NCBI GenBank assembly: GCA_945957605.1
Contig: CAMFLR010000004.1
Span: 434,001-498,000 of the forward strand
Direction: 5' to 3'
Length of the DNA stretch: 64,000 nucleotides
From: an uncultured Isosphaeraceae bacterium
Lineage (GTDB): Bacteria; Planctomycetota; Planctomycetia; Isosphaerales; Isosphaeraceae
Shown: one piece after another, positions 27,101 to 36,800 of the stretch
Numbering within the stretch: the first letter of the stretch is position 1
Layout: every line of letters begins with the position of its first letter
Made by a program: the position numbers and the translations under genes
Notes under the pieces: model-generated
Database searches by the model: none
Told to the model about the DNA's origin: nothing
The model's input: the letters and a program-made list of their open reading frames with translations, nothing else

Positions 27101-30100
27101 CCGTCGGCATAAGCATGCTCGATCAACCGCGGAAAATCGACGGTTTCGACGGCCTGCGCGGTGATTGTATCTTCAGCCGATTGCGTCGTAACCTCGAAAG
27201 CCTGCCCCAGCGCTGCGCTGTAGAAGCGGACATCGGCCGGGGGCGTCGCTTCGAGCCTGTGCAAGTGACGATAGGCCGGTTCAACTTCTCGCGCTATCTT
27301 GCAGTGAACAGTGCTCACGCCTTGAAGCGGCACAAACGTCGCACCGAGCTCTGCGACGAACGACTCGACCGCCGCCCGCTGGCCGCCGATCACGCATTCT
27401 TGCGGCGAATTGATGAAAAGCATTTCCAGCCGCTGGCGGCCCTTTATGCGATCACGAACGGTTGCGGCATCGCTCGCGAGCACGCCGGCGACCCAATCGA
27501 CGGGTTCGTCCGGCGGCAGGTTCCAGGCACGGCGAGCAGCGTCGCAAGCTCCCGCGAGATCGGAATAGAAGAGTGTCGATTGCCTTAATCGCGCGTCGAG
27601 TTCGTCGCGATCGCGCCATGCGCCGAAGGCAACAAGCCCGGTGGTTTCGCCGAGACTATAGCCTAACGCTGCGGTCGGTTTGAGGCCGAGTTCCCTCAGG
27701 ATATCGGACATCAACGTGCCAAATGCGACCTGGCCGCCGATGAAAACGCGGTGGTCGTCAATGGCGTCGAGTGTGGAAAGATTCCAAAAGGTTTCGGGAC
27801 GCAATTGATCGCGGAGCCGGCCGGTGGTTCGATCCTGTCGAGCGACGATTTGCGGCCAAGCTCGGGCGACGTCGCGTCCCATACCTGCGTAATGATTGCC
27901 CGAGCCGGGGAACACGAACGCGAGTTCGCCGTCGGGTGCGAGCGGCCGAGGCGAATAGAAGAATCGCTCGGTCACCCAGGCGGGCAGGGCGGAGGACTGA
28001 GGAGAATCGCCAGCGCGGTCGCGAAGCCAATCGTCGGCGAACGTGATCAGTCGTGTAAGGTGTTCGCGATCATCGGGGACGAAGGCGATGCAGAGACGGC
28101 GATCGGCGGCGAGTTGGAACTTCGATTTCCACCCGTCTGCGGCTTCATGAAGTGAATCACTTTGATTCGATGCGAGCAAGTTTCGTAGCTGCACCAGCGC
28201 TGACTTTAGTTCGGTAACTGAATCTGCTTCGACAGCGAATAGTGGCGCAATCGGCTCGCTGGCGGGAATGAGCGGGCGAGCGGCGTCGGAGCATTCTTCA
28301 AGCAGCACATGAACACAATTGCCGATTTCGGCCTGACATTGCACTTCGGCGATGCGTGGTTCATCGGCACGATTCCGAACCCATGCGGCCGAGCCTTGAG
28401 TCGAGGCCTCGTGCGGTCGGATGGCTTGCTGAAGACAGAGCGCTGCGCGAGCGACCGACGCCAACCCGAGCGTGGCACCGGCATTGCCGATCGTCGCCGC
28501 GAGACCGGCATAGTCGGCGATCGTGTTTGAAGCGGGCGTTTCACCACGATCATCCCATGCTTTGAGGAGCGCATCCTCGCGATGGTGCGAAGTCGCGGCG
28601 ATGCCGGAGATGAGAGCGTAGGAAGAGTCACCGTCGCGTGTCGCATCCGACTGACGTTTGAGGATGAGTGCGACCGCTCCTTCGCCTGGCAGTTGAGCGT
28701 TCGGTGCGAGCGACGAGAGAACGGAACGAACGTCGCCCGCGAGGTCGACAGCGCCGACGATCGCTTGATCGATTTCACCTGCCTGCAACATGCGCACGGC
28801 GACTTCCAGAGCTCGCAAGCCTGATGCGTCGCCACCTGCAACCATGAAGCTCGGACCGCCGACATGAAACTCACGCGCGACGCGACTTGCGACCACGCCG
28901 CCAAGAGCGCCCATCGTGCGATTGGCGGTGAGCGGCGGGCTGATCGCGTCCTTGAGTTCGTCGAGCCAACGGGCGAATTCGGCAGATTTCGGATCGATTC
29001 CCAGTTCGCTCGCCCAGGTTGGCGCCTGAGCGGTAAGCCACCAGCGGAGGTGAAAATTGGTCGTGTTCAGGTCGAGCCCGGTGCCGATGAAAACGCCGGT
29101 ACGAAGCAATCGTTCACGATCGAATTTGCAATCTTTGATCGCTTCGGCAGCGACGTCGAGCATCAACAACTGCTGCGGCAACATCTCCGCCAGTTCTTTG
29201 GGCGGAATGCGAAACTCGCCGAGCCGGACGTCGACCGACTTCAGATAGTGGCCGAGCGTGTTGCTGGGAGGCGGCAATTCCTGACGGAACCAAGCCGACT
29301 GTTCGACGCCCCACCACTCTGGCGCGGTCGGCTCTGGACCTGGTTCGCCCAGAACCGTCCGCTTGAAGAACGCATCAAGATTATCGCAATTGCCGAATCT
29401 TGCACTCATGCCAACGATTGCGATTGCGTCACGTTCAACTGACGCGGGAATGCTTGACGTTTGGCCGTCCCATTCTTCGATCAAAACATGCGCGTTGATT
29501 CCGCCGAATCCAAAACCGCTGATCGCCGCTCTGCGAGGGCGGTTTGCTGAAAGTCGCCAGGGCTCGGCGGTCGTCAGGGCACGGAATGGGCTATTCAGGT
29601 AGGGCAAACCTGGCGCGGGCGACTGGAAGTTTGCGAGCGGCGACAGCGTTTTCGCCGCGAGCGCGAGCAGAACTTTGAGCATGCCGGCCGCGCCCGCGCC
29701 TGTCAGAGCGTGGCCGATGTTCGCCTTCACGCAACCGATCACACACTGTCCGGCTTGCCAAGAACTGTCGCTCCACAGCTCGTTCAGGCTCTTGAACTCG
29801 ACGGCGTCACCGACGGGTGTGCCAGTCGCGTGGCATTCGATGAGGTCGACTTCATTCGGCGTCCAACCTGCCTGGTCATAGGCCGCACGCATGGCGCGGA
29901 GTTGACCCGCCTGATCGGGGGCGAGGAGATTTCCTTGGACGTCGTTTGAGAGGCCGATGCCGCAAATCACGCCGTAGATTTTGTCGCCTGCGGCGACGGC
30001 ATCTTCGAGTCGCTTGAGCACGAACACGCCCGCGCCTTCGCCCACGACTAGACCGTCGGCCGAGGCGTCGAACGACGCACATTGGCCTGAAGGCGAGAGG

Positions 30101-30819
30101 GCGCGCAGTTGCGAGAAGCCCATTTGCGTGTAAAGACATGAAGGGCGCGACATGCCACCGGCCAGCATTGCATCGGCGCGACCGGCGAGAAGTTCATCGA
30201 CCGCGAGTTTGATCGCGTAAAGCGACGAGGCGCAAGCGGCGTCGAGCGTGAATGCGCCGCCGCCGAGGCCAAGTGCTCCTGCAAGCAATCCGGCTGGCAA
30301 GCTGGCGACTGAAAGATTGAGCGGGTGGATCGGTGAGGTGGGAGGCGATGCGGGACGGCCCAGCACGGCTTCTTCAAACGTTCGGCCCAGGGTTTGGGCA
30401 GCGAATGCGGAAGAGGCGTCGGTTGGCAGAGCGATATTGCCGAGAATCACGCCGACTCGGGCGCGATCGATATCGTTGGTTTGGGCATCGAACCAGGCGT
30501 CGCGTCCGGCGTGTAGCGCGAGCGCGAACATTGGGTCGAGCTGATCGACGAGCGAGGCGTCGAGATTTAAGCCGGTGAGATCGAGTTGGAAATCTTCGAT
30601 GAAACAGCCGCGAATCGAGGAAACGCGATCGGCTTGGCCCGATGTGTCTGCGATCGTGGCGTCGGGGTCGACGATCCAGCGATCGGCGGGGACTTCTTTG
30701 CAGACGTCGATGCGATCGCGAATGATCGTCCAGAGCGCATCGAGCGTGGGCGCGCCGGGGAAGATTCCACCGATGCCGACGATGGCAACGCGACCGCGAC
30801 TTGTGCTGCTAGCAGACAT
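24193..30819 (-). CDS. pfaC: PfaC-like PUFA synthase subunit: KS-CLF-AT-DH-DH
   Basis: A 2208-residue multidomain secondary-lipid synthase. In order: KS at about 8-450 with Cys196 (LDAACASSL), His330 (CHATGTPVGD) and His370 (NIGHALTGAG); a second KS-like domain at 462-845 in which the catalytic Cys is replaced by Asp (SFMVAGGDASGL), marking a chain-length factor; an acyltransferase at about 963-1270 with FVFPGSGNHYAGMG, Ser1055 in GYSLGET and His1172; and two FabA-like dehydratase didomains (four hotdog folds) at 1475-1830 and 1884-2208, each second fold with the active-site pattern HF..D..MPG or HF..DPVCPG. Shewanella PfaC lacks the AT, which there is separate PfaB, so this is a PfaB/PfaC-type fusion. 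ATG chosen four bases after GAGGAG. Confidence 0.92.
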   Translation of the reverse strand: MSASSTSRGRVAIVGIGGIFPGAPTLDALWTIIRDRIDVCKEVPADRWIVDPDATIADTSGQADRVSSIRGCFIEDFQLDLTGLNLDASLVDQLDPMFALALHAGRDAWFDAQTNDIDRARVGVILGNIALPTDASSAFAAQTLGRTFEEAVLGRPASPPTSPIHPLNLSVASLPAGLLAGALGLGGGAFTLDAACASSLYAIKLAVDELLAGRADAMLAGGMSRPSCLYTQMGFSQLRALSPSGQCASFDASADGLVVGEGAGVFVLKRLEDAVAAGDKIYGVICGIGLSNDVQGNLLAPDQAGQLRAMRAAYDQAGWTPNEVDLIECHATGTPVGDAVEFKSLNELWSDSSWQAGQCVIGCVKANIGHALTGAGAAGMLKVLLALAAKTLSPLANFQSPAPGLPYLNSPFRALTTAEPWRLSANRPRRAAISGFGFGGINAHVLIEEWDGQTSSIPASVERDAIAIVGMSARFGNCDNLDAFFKRTVLGEPGPEPTAPEWWGVEQSAWFRQELPPPSNTLGHYLKSVDVRLGEFRIPPKELAEMLPQQLLMLDVAAEAIKDCKFDRERLLRTGVFIGTGLDLNTTNFHLRWWLTAQAPTWASELGIDPKSAEFARWLDELKDAISPPLTANRTMGALGGVVASRVAREFHVGGPSFMVAGGDASGLRALEVAVRMLQAGEIDQAIVGAVDLAGDVRSVLSSLAPNAQLPGEGAVALILKRQSDATRDGDSSYALISGIAATSHHREDALLKAWDDRGETPASNTIADYAGLAATIGNAGATLGLASVARAALCLQQAIRPHEASTQGSAAWVRNRADEPRIAEVQCQAEIGNCVHVLLEECSDAARPLIPASEPIAPLFAVEADSVTELKSALVQLRNLLASNQSDSLHEAADGWKSKFQLAADRRLCIAFVPDDREHLTRLITFADDWLRDRAGDSPQSSALPAWVTERFFYSPRPLAPDGELAFVFPGSGNHYAGMGRDVARAWPQIVARQDRTTGRLRDQLRPETFWNLSTLDAIDDHRVFIGGQVAFGTLMSDILRELGLKPTAALGYSLGETTGLVAFGAWRDRDELDARLRQSTLFYSDLAGACDAARRAWNLPPDEPVDWVAGVLASDAATVRDRIKGRQRLEMLFINSPQECVIGGQRAAVESFVAELGATFVPLQGVSTVHCKIAREVEPAYRHLHRLEATPPADVRFYSAALGQAFEVTTQSAEDTITAQAVETVDFPRLIEHAYADGVRIFVEVGPGNSCSRLISQILGNRPHLARSANVASQHSARSLARLVANLLAERIKVDLPSFARAISEKANSSQKPPMVSVKIGGDPFVIPNPPARRELEQPPLPAQSLGDLPGLNMHIDQIDSTAREQQPVDNHLLAQLQATLRANGEAHEAYIAFANRLTEAIAQPLSALGSTDPLPVAQFEEEIAAVYADPFDVEAASNVFMDRNACLEFAVGSIGAVLGPQFAEVDQFPTRVRLPDEPLMLVDRIVSVTGEPCSMSSGEVVTEHDIHPGAWYLDANRIPICIAVEAGQADLFLSGYLGIDLETRGLAVYRLLDARVTFHRGMPGPGSVIHYKIQIDRFFIHDGTHFFRFQFDAFVNDELFLTMRDGCAGFFSADALAAGKGLILTTLDRNERAAAGEGWDSLVSETAGRCTDAQIHALRDGDLVACFGPEFANCQVSQPLTIPGGRMTLIDRILELDPRGGRFGLGFVRAEADIHPDDWFLTCHFVDDQVMPGTLMFECGQHALRTLLLRKGCVGEMGSVAWEPVPGMPSRLECRGQVTADTSKVRYDVTIRSLGYRPEPFAVADVIMYADDKAIVRVEGMAIQLSGTSREELRSRWQTSSTPGRPVLFDSSRILAYAVGKPSEGFGDRYTIFDEGRIIARLPGPPYLFVDRVMDIHGEPWMMTAGTTVETEYDVPSDAWYFTDDRTGLMPFAVLLEVALQPCGWLAAYMGSALLSDIDVHFRNLGGKATLHRRVDPSIGTLTVHIKLTNASNSGGMILQHYDMKVLAGSEQVYTGTTYFGFFSDAALAQQVGIREAELYEPTADEVARAEAFTYPDQPPYPAEMLRMIDEVDLFVRDGGPHGFGFIRGVKYVDPAAWFFKAHFYQDPVCPGSLGLESFLQLLKVVANDRWGGSGATFEAVAVDSPHRWTYRGQILPSDEKVTVEAAITSLNDADRTVTARGFLSVDGRVIYQMEDFTIRYWVEN

Positions 30820-30885
30820 CCCGCTCCTCAATCAATGCCGGACTCAACCGCCTGGTGAGACCACGAAACTGCCCTTGCCGGTCTT

Positions 30886-33800
30886 TTATCCGTTACGGCG
30901 AAAGGCTTGATTGAGATTCTCGTCGATCACGCATTCGTAGCCGTGCAGGATCGCCACGACTTGTCCGCGGTCGTCGATGAGTTGGACATCGGCGATTGCG
31001 TGTTGCGGCGTATCTTTGGTTACACGGGCAACGGCTCGCACACCCGACTTCGGCAGGGATCGTCCGAACTGTTCGTATCGACCGATGAAGCAGGGGAGCG
31101 AGCCCGCGCCGTGACGTTCGAAGCTCCAGACGATCATCATCTGGAAGATTGAGTCGAGCACGAGCGGGTCGGCAATCCAGCTTCCGCGATGCGGCTGGCT
31201 CATCCATGATTTCGGCGCGGGAGCGGCGGTCAATCTTGCTGAAATCCCTGCCGGGCTGCAGTGTTCGATTTCGGCAATTCCTTGCAATGCATCACCATGG
31301 AAAAGGATGTTCTTATAAGCGAAGGAACGATCCTTTCCGTATCGCGGGCCGGCGAGTTGCGAAACCGGATGATTTCCAGTTGCGGGGCGGTCACCAAGAA
31401 TCACTTCGGCGCGGGCATGGATCACGGTGCGACCGCCGGACTCGCTCTGGAGTTCCGTCACAACGCGCGCTTGATTGTTCGAGCGAACAGGTTTGCTCGC
31501 GAAGATGCGAACCACGGTGCTTTGATCGCGATCGATGATCACACCACGGTTGACGCGAAGCGACTCGATTGCTTGCAGAGCCATCCCGGGATGACCGTGA
31601 AGTGCCGCGTGCGCCAGCAATTCGAGCGTGAGAGCCATCGGCAGCACAACGCGGCCGTCGATGATGTGATCTGCGAGAACCGGCATCGCGGCGATCGAGA
31701 TCTCGCGTTCGAAGACGAATGAGAGGTCGCCCGATGCCGATGACTCGGCTTTGGACGATTCAGGAAGGCCGTCGGTTCCGAGGATCACGACTTCAACCGG
31801 TCGGGAGCCGTTCGTCGCGAGTTCGCGGGTGAGGTATTCGGCACCAGCGAGAAGCGGAATGACGCCGACGCCTTCCGACGCGAAGAGCTTCTTGAGGCCG
31901 GCGTTTACCATACCGCCGTCCCACGGCCCCCAATTCACAGACAGTACACGGCAATTCGGCGAACGCTTCGCTTCAAAATCAGCGATTTTGTTCATTACCT
32001 CGTTCGCCATGGCATAGTCGACCTGAGCGACGCGGCCGAATCGGGCGGTTGAGGATGAGAAAAGCACGAGTGTCTTCAGGCTCGAAGCCGGAATGGCACT
32101 CAGCAATGCGCGAAGGCCGTGGATCTTGGTTTGATAGACGCGATCGAAGGACTCAAGCGTTTTGGTCTCGATCGTCGCGTCGGCGAGCACGCCGGCGCCG
32201 TGGACGAGTCCGCGAACGGGACCGAGTTCGCGAGTGATTCGCTCAACGGTTGCAGCGACGTCGCTCGATTTTGTCACGTCGACCTGATAGTACGAAACCT
32301 CGATGCCGAGGCTGCGCATTTGTTCGATGTTCGCGAGGGCTTCGCGATTCGCCGCAATCGCGCGGTAGGCAGTGTCGACGTCGCGCGGGGCCACGGTTCG
32401 GCCCTGCTGGGCGATCCAGGCGCGTTTGATTGACGATTCGTCGCCACACGCGCTCAGCCACGCTGGCTCGGCGTTCGGGGCGGCAGTGCGGCCAAGGAGG
32501 GCGAGCTTCGCGCCAAATTTTCGGCCGACGGATTCGGCCACGGCGGCTGTTACACCGCGAGCACCGCCACTTACCACCACAACATCGCCGGGAGCGAGTG
32601 GGGCAGCGCCCGCTGGCTCGATTGTAACGGCGCGTTCTTCGGTCGCGAGCGTGTGGACGCCTGAATTTGAGTAGCCAACCTCTGCCGGCCCTTCGTGACA
32701 AAGCTCGTCGGTCAGCCATCCGGCGATGAGGCTGGAGTCGGCGATCGTGGCATCGATGTCAACGGCACGACAGCGAACTTCCGGCCATTCCAGCCCCGCT
32801 GTTTTGGCCAAACCGGCCAAGCCACCCGACATGGCGCACTCGAGCGAGTGGGGACCGGCGTCGCCCAGACCGAAAACGCCATCGAGGCGACTCACGGTAA
32901 GGAGCGACGCCCCGCCTGTGACCGCATGATGTTTCAAGCTGGCGCCGGCGGCCTTCACGAGTTCGAGCGAGCGGCGGACGAAGGCGTCGTCGGCACCAGT
33001 GGATGGGGCCGCAATCACAAGGGCCGCAATATCGGGCGGCACCGGAGAACCGGTGACGATCAAGGTGGCCTGATATCCGCGCGCGTTGAGCCGAGTGACT
33101 AGTGCTTGTGCGAGCGCAGGGTCATCGGCGGTGATCGCGACGACACTTCCCGGTGCAAGTGGGGCCAGCGGGCGACGCGAAGCAGGTTCGATCGTTTGCG
33201 GCAGAACGACGAAGCGTTGAATCGATTCGAGCGATGTGCTCGATTGCGCGGCCCGTGTTGTCGTCACCATCTCAGCGCGAGCGGGAACTGGCTCGGCTGA
33301 GAGTTGCTGGCTGCTCGAACCGCCCAGGAATTCGGCAACTTGGCCCAGCGTGCGGAGGACTCCGAGATGCTCGGCTTTGATCGGCGGGGAGTCGGGGAGT
33401 CGCTCTTGCAGGGCGCTGAAGATCTCAACACGTTTGATCGAGTCGATACCGAGATCGGCCTCGATTTCCATTGGCAGTTCGAGCATTTCGACCGGGTATC
33501 CCGTTTTCTCGGAAACCACGTCGAGCAGCACGGACAGCACGTGAGAGTTGTTCGCGGGAGCGGTGGGTGCAGGGGTCGCAATCGAAATGCTTGGCGCAGA
33601 TGAGTCCGACTGTCCGAGGAATTCGGCGACCTGGCCCAACGTGCGGAGCGTGCCGAGATGTTCGGCACGAATCGGCGGCGCGTCGGGAAGGCGTTCCGCA
33701 ATCGCACTGAAGATTTCGACACGTTTAATTGAGTCGATGCCGAGGTCGGCCTCGATTTCCATGCCGAGTTCGAGCATCTCGACGGGATAGCCGGTCTTCT

Positions 33801-36800
33801 CAGCAACGACGGCGAGAAGCGTGGGGGTTGCTGCCGATTGCACGCGAGGATTTTGAGCAGGAGCGGTCGATTTGGCCTGGGGTGCGACAACTACGACGGC
33901 TTCTTCGCTGCCGAGGAATTCGGCGACCTGGCCCAGCGTGCGTAGCGTCCCGAGGTGTTCGGCGCGAATTGGCGGGGCGTCGGGGAGGCGTTCGGCGATT
34001 GCGCTGAAAATTTCGACACGTTTGATTGAGTCGATGCCGAGATCGGCCTCGATCTCCATCGCCAGGTCGAGCATCTCGACGGGATAGCCAGTCTTCTCTG
34101 CAACGACGGCGAGCAAAACTCCCTGGGCACGGTCGTTCGATTTGGGGCGAACGGGCGCGGGTTGGACTGGCGTGGCCTTCGCGACCGGTGCGGACGCGAC
34201 GGCGGGCGCTGCAGCCACCACCGTTTTCACAGGCTTTTGAACCGGTTGTACCGGCCGCGGCGCGGGTGCGGCGATGCGCGGCGCTGAAGCGACAGCGGGT
34301 CGCGGTACCACAGGCGGAGCGGCCGGAGTCGGCTGTAGCGTCGATACGTGAGCAGGCGCCTGCGTCAGCAAATTCTGCAAAACCTGGATCGCACGATCCT
34401 GTCCTTCAAGGAACTGGCGGTGCAGGCGGGCGGTCTGCTCGCCAAGTTCTTGAAGAGCCAAAAGCCCTTGTTGCAGCGTCGAATTCGGCACAACGCGGGG
34501 TGGGGCGGTCACGCGTGCTTCCGGCTTTGCTGGCGAAGCTTGGATGTGCCGCTTGCCGTTGATTTCGGAATGCACATGCAAAGTCGCGGGGTGGTCGTCG
34601 CCGTTTTTGTGGACGCCGTTCTTCTGGCTGCCGTTGCTGTTCACGGGAGGTTGAACCGGTGCGGGTTGCTGGATCGGAACGGGCGTGGCCGCAGGACGCA
34701 CGGTCGGAGGGATTGGCGGTTTGGGTTTGACGTAGTTCGCGCCAGAGAGGGGCACGGTCAACGTCGGCTTGCGGACAGGAACGGGGGTCGTCAAATCCGG
34801 ATCGCCGTCCCACTTCGTCAGGTTCACGTCGTGACCAAGCGTCGCCAGCGAAGCAAGCGCGCGGGCCAGATCGACCATGCCGCCACGTGAGCCGGAAGAA
34901 GCGTCGAGCGAGAAAGCCGAGATCGACTTGCCGGACAGAATCGAGTGAACCAAGCCCGTCAGTTTGCCTGCGGGGCCGACTTCAAGGAATGTGCGATATC
35001 CTGACTCATACATATTCTCGATCAATGAGACGAATTCGACCGGCTCTGCGAGTTGACCCGCGAGCAGAGCACGCGCTTCGTTGGAGTCAGTGGGATAGGT
35101 CCTGCCTGTTGTGTTGGCGTAGACCGAAATCTCGGTTGAGTGCAGTTCGACGTCGGCGAGCGCTGTGCTGAATCGTTCGCGGGCCTCAGCAACGAACGGG
35201 CTGTGGAATGCAGCCGAAACACTGAGCGGAATCACTTCGATCGACCGCTTCGCGAATGACTCGCGTGCCCGGGAGATTTCGCTCGAGGCGCCCGAAAGAA
35301 CTGATTGTCGCGGGGCGTTTTTGTTGGCAACAACGAGTGCCAGCTTGTCTTCGCCAATGACCTTATCGATCGTGTGCCGCTCAGCCAGCACGGCGAGCAT
35401 TGCGCCGCGGTCGCCGCTACCTTCGGCCATGCTGCGGCCGCGTTCGCGGGAAAGGAAGTGGAGCGTGTCGGGGTCGAATCGCCCTGCGGCGCAGAGCGAG
35501 GGAAGCTCGCCGTAGCTGTGGCCGGCGACCGCTCCCGGCTTCACGCCAAACTGGTCGAGAATGTGCACAGCGCCGACCGCAACGGCTCCAAGCGCGGGCT
35601 GCGCGACGTCGGTCGCCTTCAACTCGGCCTCGTGCCGCGACTTCGCCGGTTTGTCGAACGCAGGCTGAGGATAAATGTAGTCGCTCAGCCGTTGCGTGTT
35701 CGTTTTCTCGCGGTCGCGGTCAAAAGCGTCATTCGCCCGAGCGAGTGCCTGACGCATTTGCGGGAAACGGCAGGCGAGGTCGAGGAACATCCCGGGATAC
35801 TGCGCCCCTTGTCCCGGGAAGAGCAGGGCGAGGTCACCCGCGACCGGCCCGGTGTGATAGAAAATGCCGTCGGGAATGGGGCCGCTCGATCTGGCATCAC
35901 CACGCCGGCAGACTTCGATCGCCTGCGCCACGAGCTTTTCGACGTCGCCCTTGCGCCGTTCGGTGACGATCGCGAGGCGGTAGGGCTGCTCGGAATCGAA
36001 CGTAGCACGCGTTTCAGCGGCCTTGCGACGAAGTCCATCCCACGAGAGGCCGGTGCGCCAGGCTTCGAGCGAATGGACGATTTTCTCGGGCGATTCGGCG
36101 GACCAGCTCAGAATTTGAACGTCGCCGTCCCAGTCGATTTCGTCGGTATCGGAACGATATTCTTCGAGCACGCAATGGTAATTGCTGCCACCGAAACCGA
36201 ACGCGCTAATCGCCGCACGACGCGGGTGGTCGGCCGACGGGAGCCAGGGGCGGCGCTCGGTGTTCACGTAGAACGGCGATTCTTCAGATGCGAATGTGTC
36301 AATTGGTTTATCGACTTTGATCGTCGGCGGTAGCACCTTGCGATGCAAGGCGAGTGCGGCCTTCATCAAGCCCGCTGCACCGGCCGCGGCTTTGGTGTGG
36401 CCAATCTGCGACTTCACCGATCCGACGGCGCACCAGGCACCTTCCCGCTCTGTATTTCCGTAAACCTGAGCGAGTGCGGCGGCCTCGGCCTTGTCGCCCG
36501 CGGCGGTGCCGGTTCCGTGCGCTTCGAGCAATTCGATTGTCTCGGGTGTCACGCCAGCGCGGGTGTATGCGTCGCGGAGCGCTCGCGTTTGGCCTTCGGA
36601 ACTCGGGGCGTAGATTGCTTGCCCCTTGCCATCGCTCGACGACCCAACTGACTTGATCACCGCGTAAATCTTGTCGCCATCACGCTCGGCATCAGCTAGA
36701 CGCTTCAAAACAAGGCAACCCAGCCCTTCGCCGAGAATCGTGCCGTCGCCCGCTTGCGCGAACGGCCGGGCGTCGCCCGACGGACTCAACGCGGGCGTCT

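Noticed and set aside
33319-34125. Tandem repeats as a mobile element or CRISPR-like array
   Set aside because: The units are about 215 bases, in frame, and code ACP domains with phosphopantetheine Ser, so they are protein-domain repeats.
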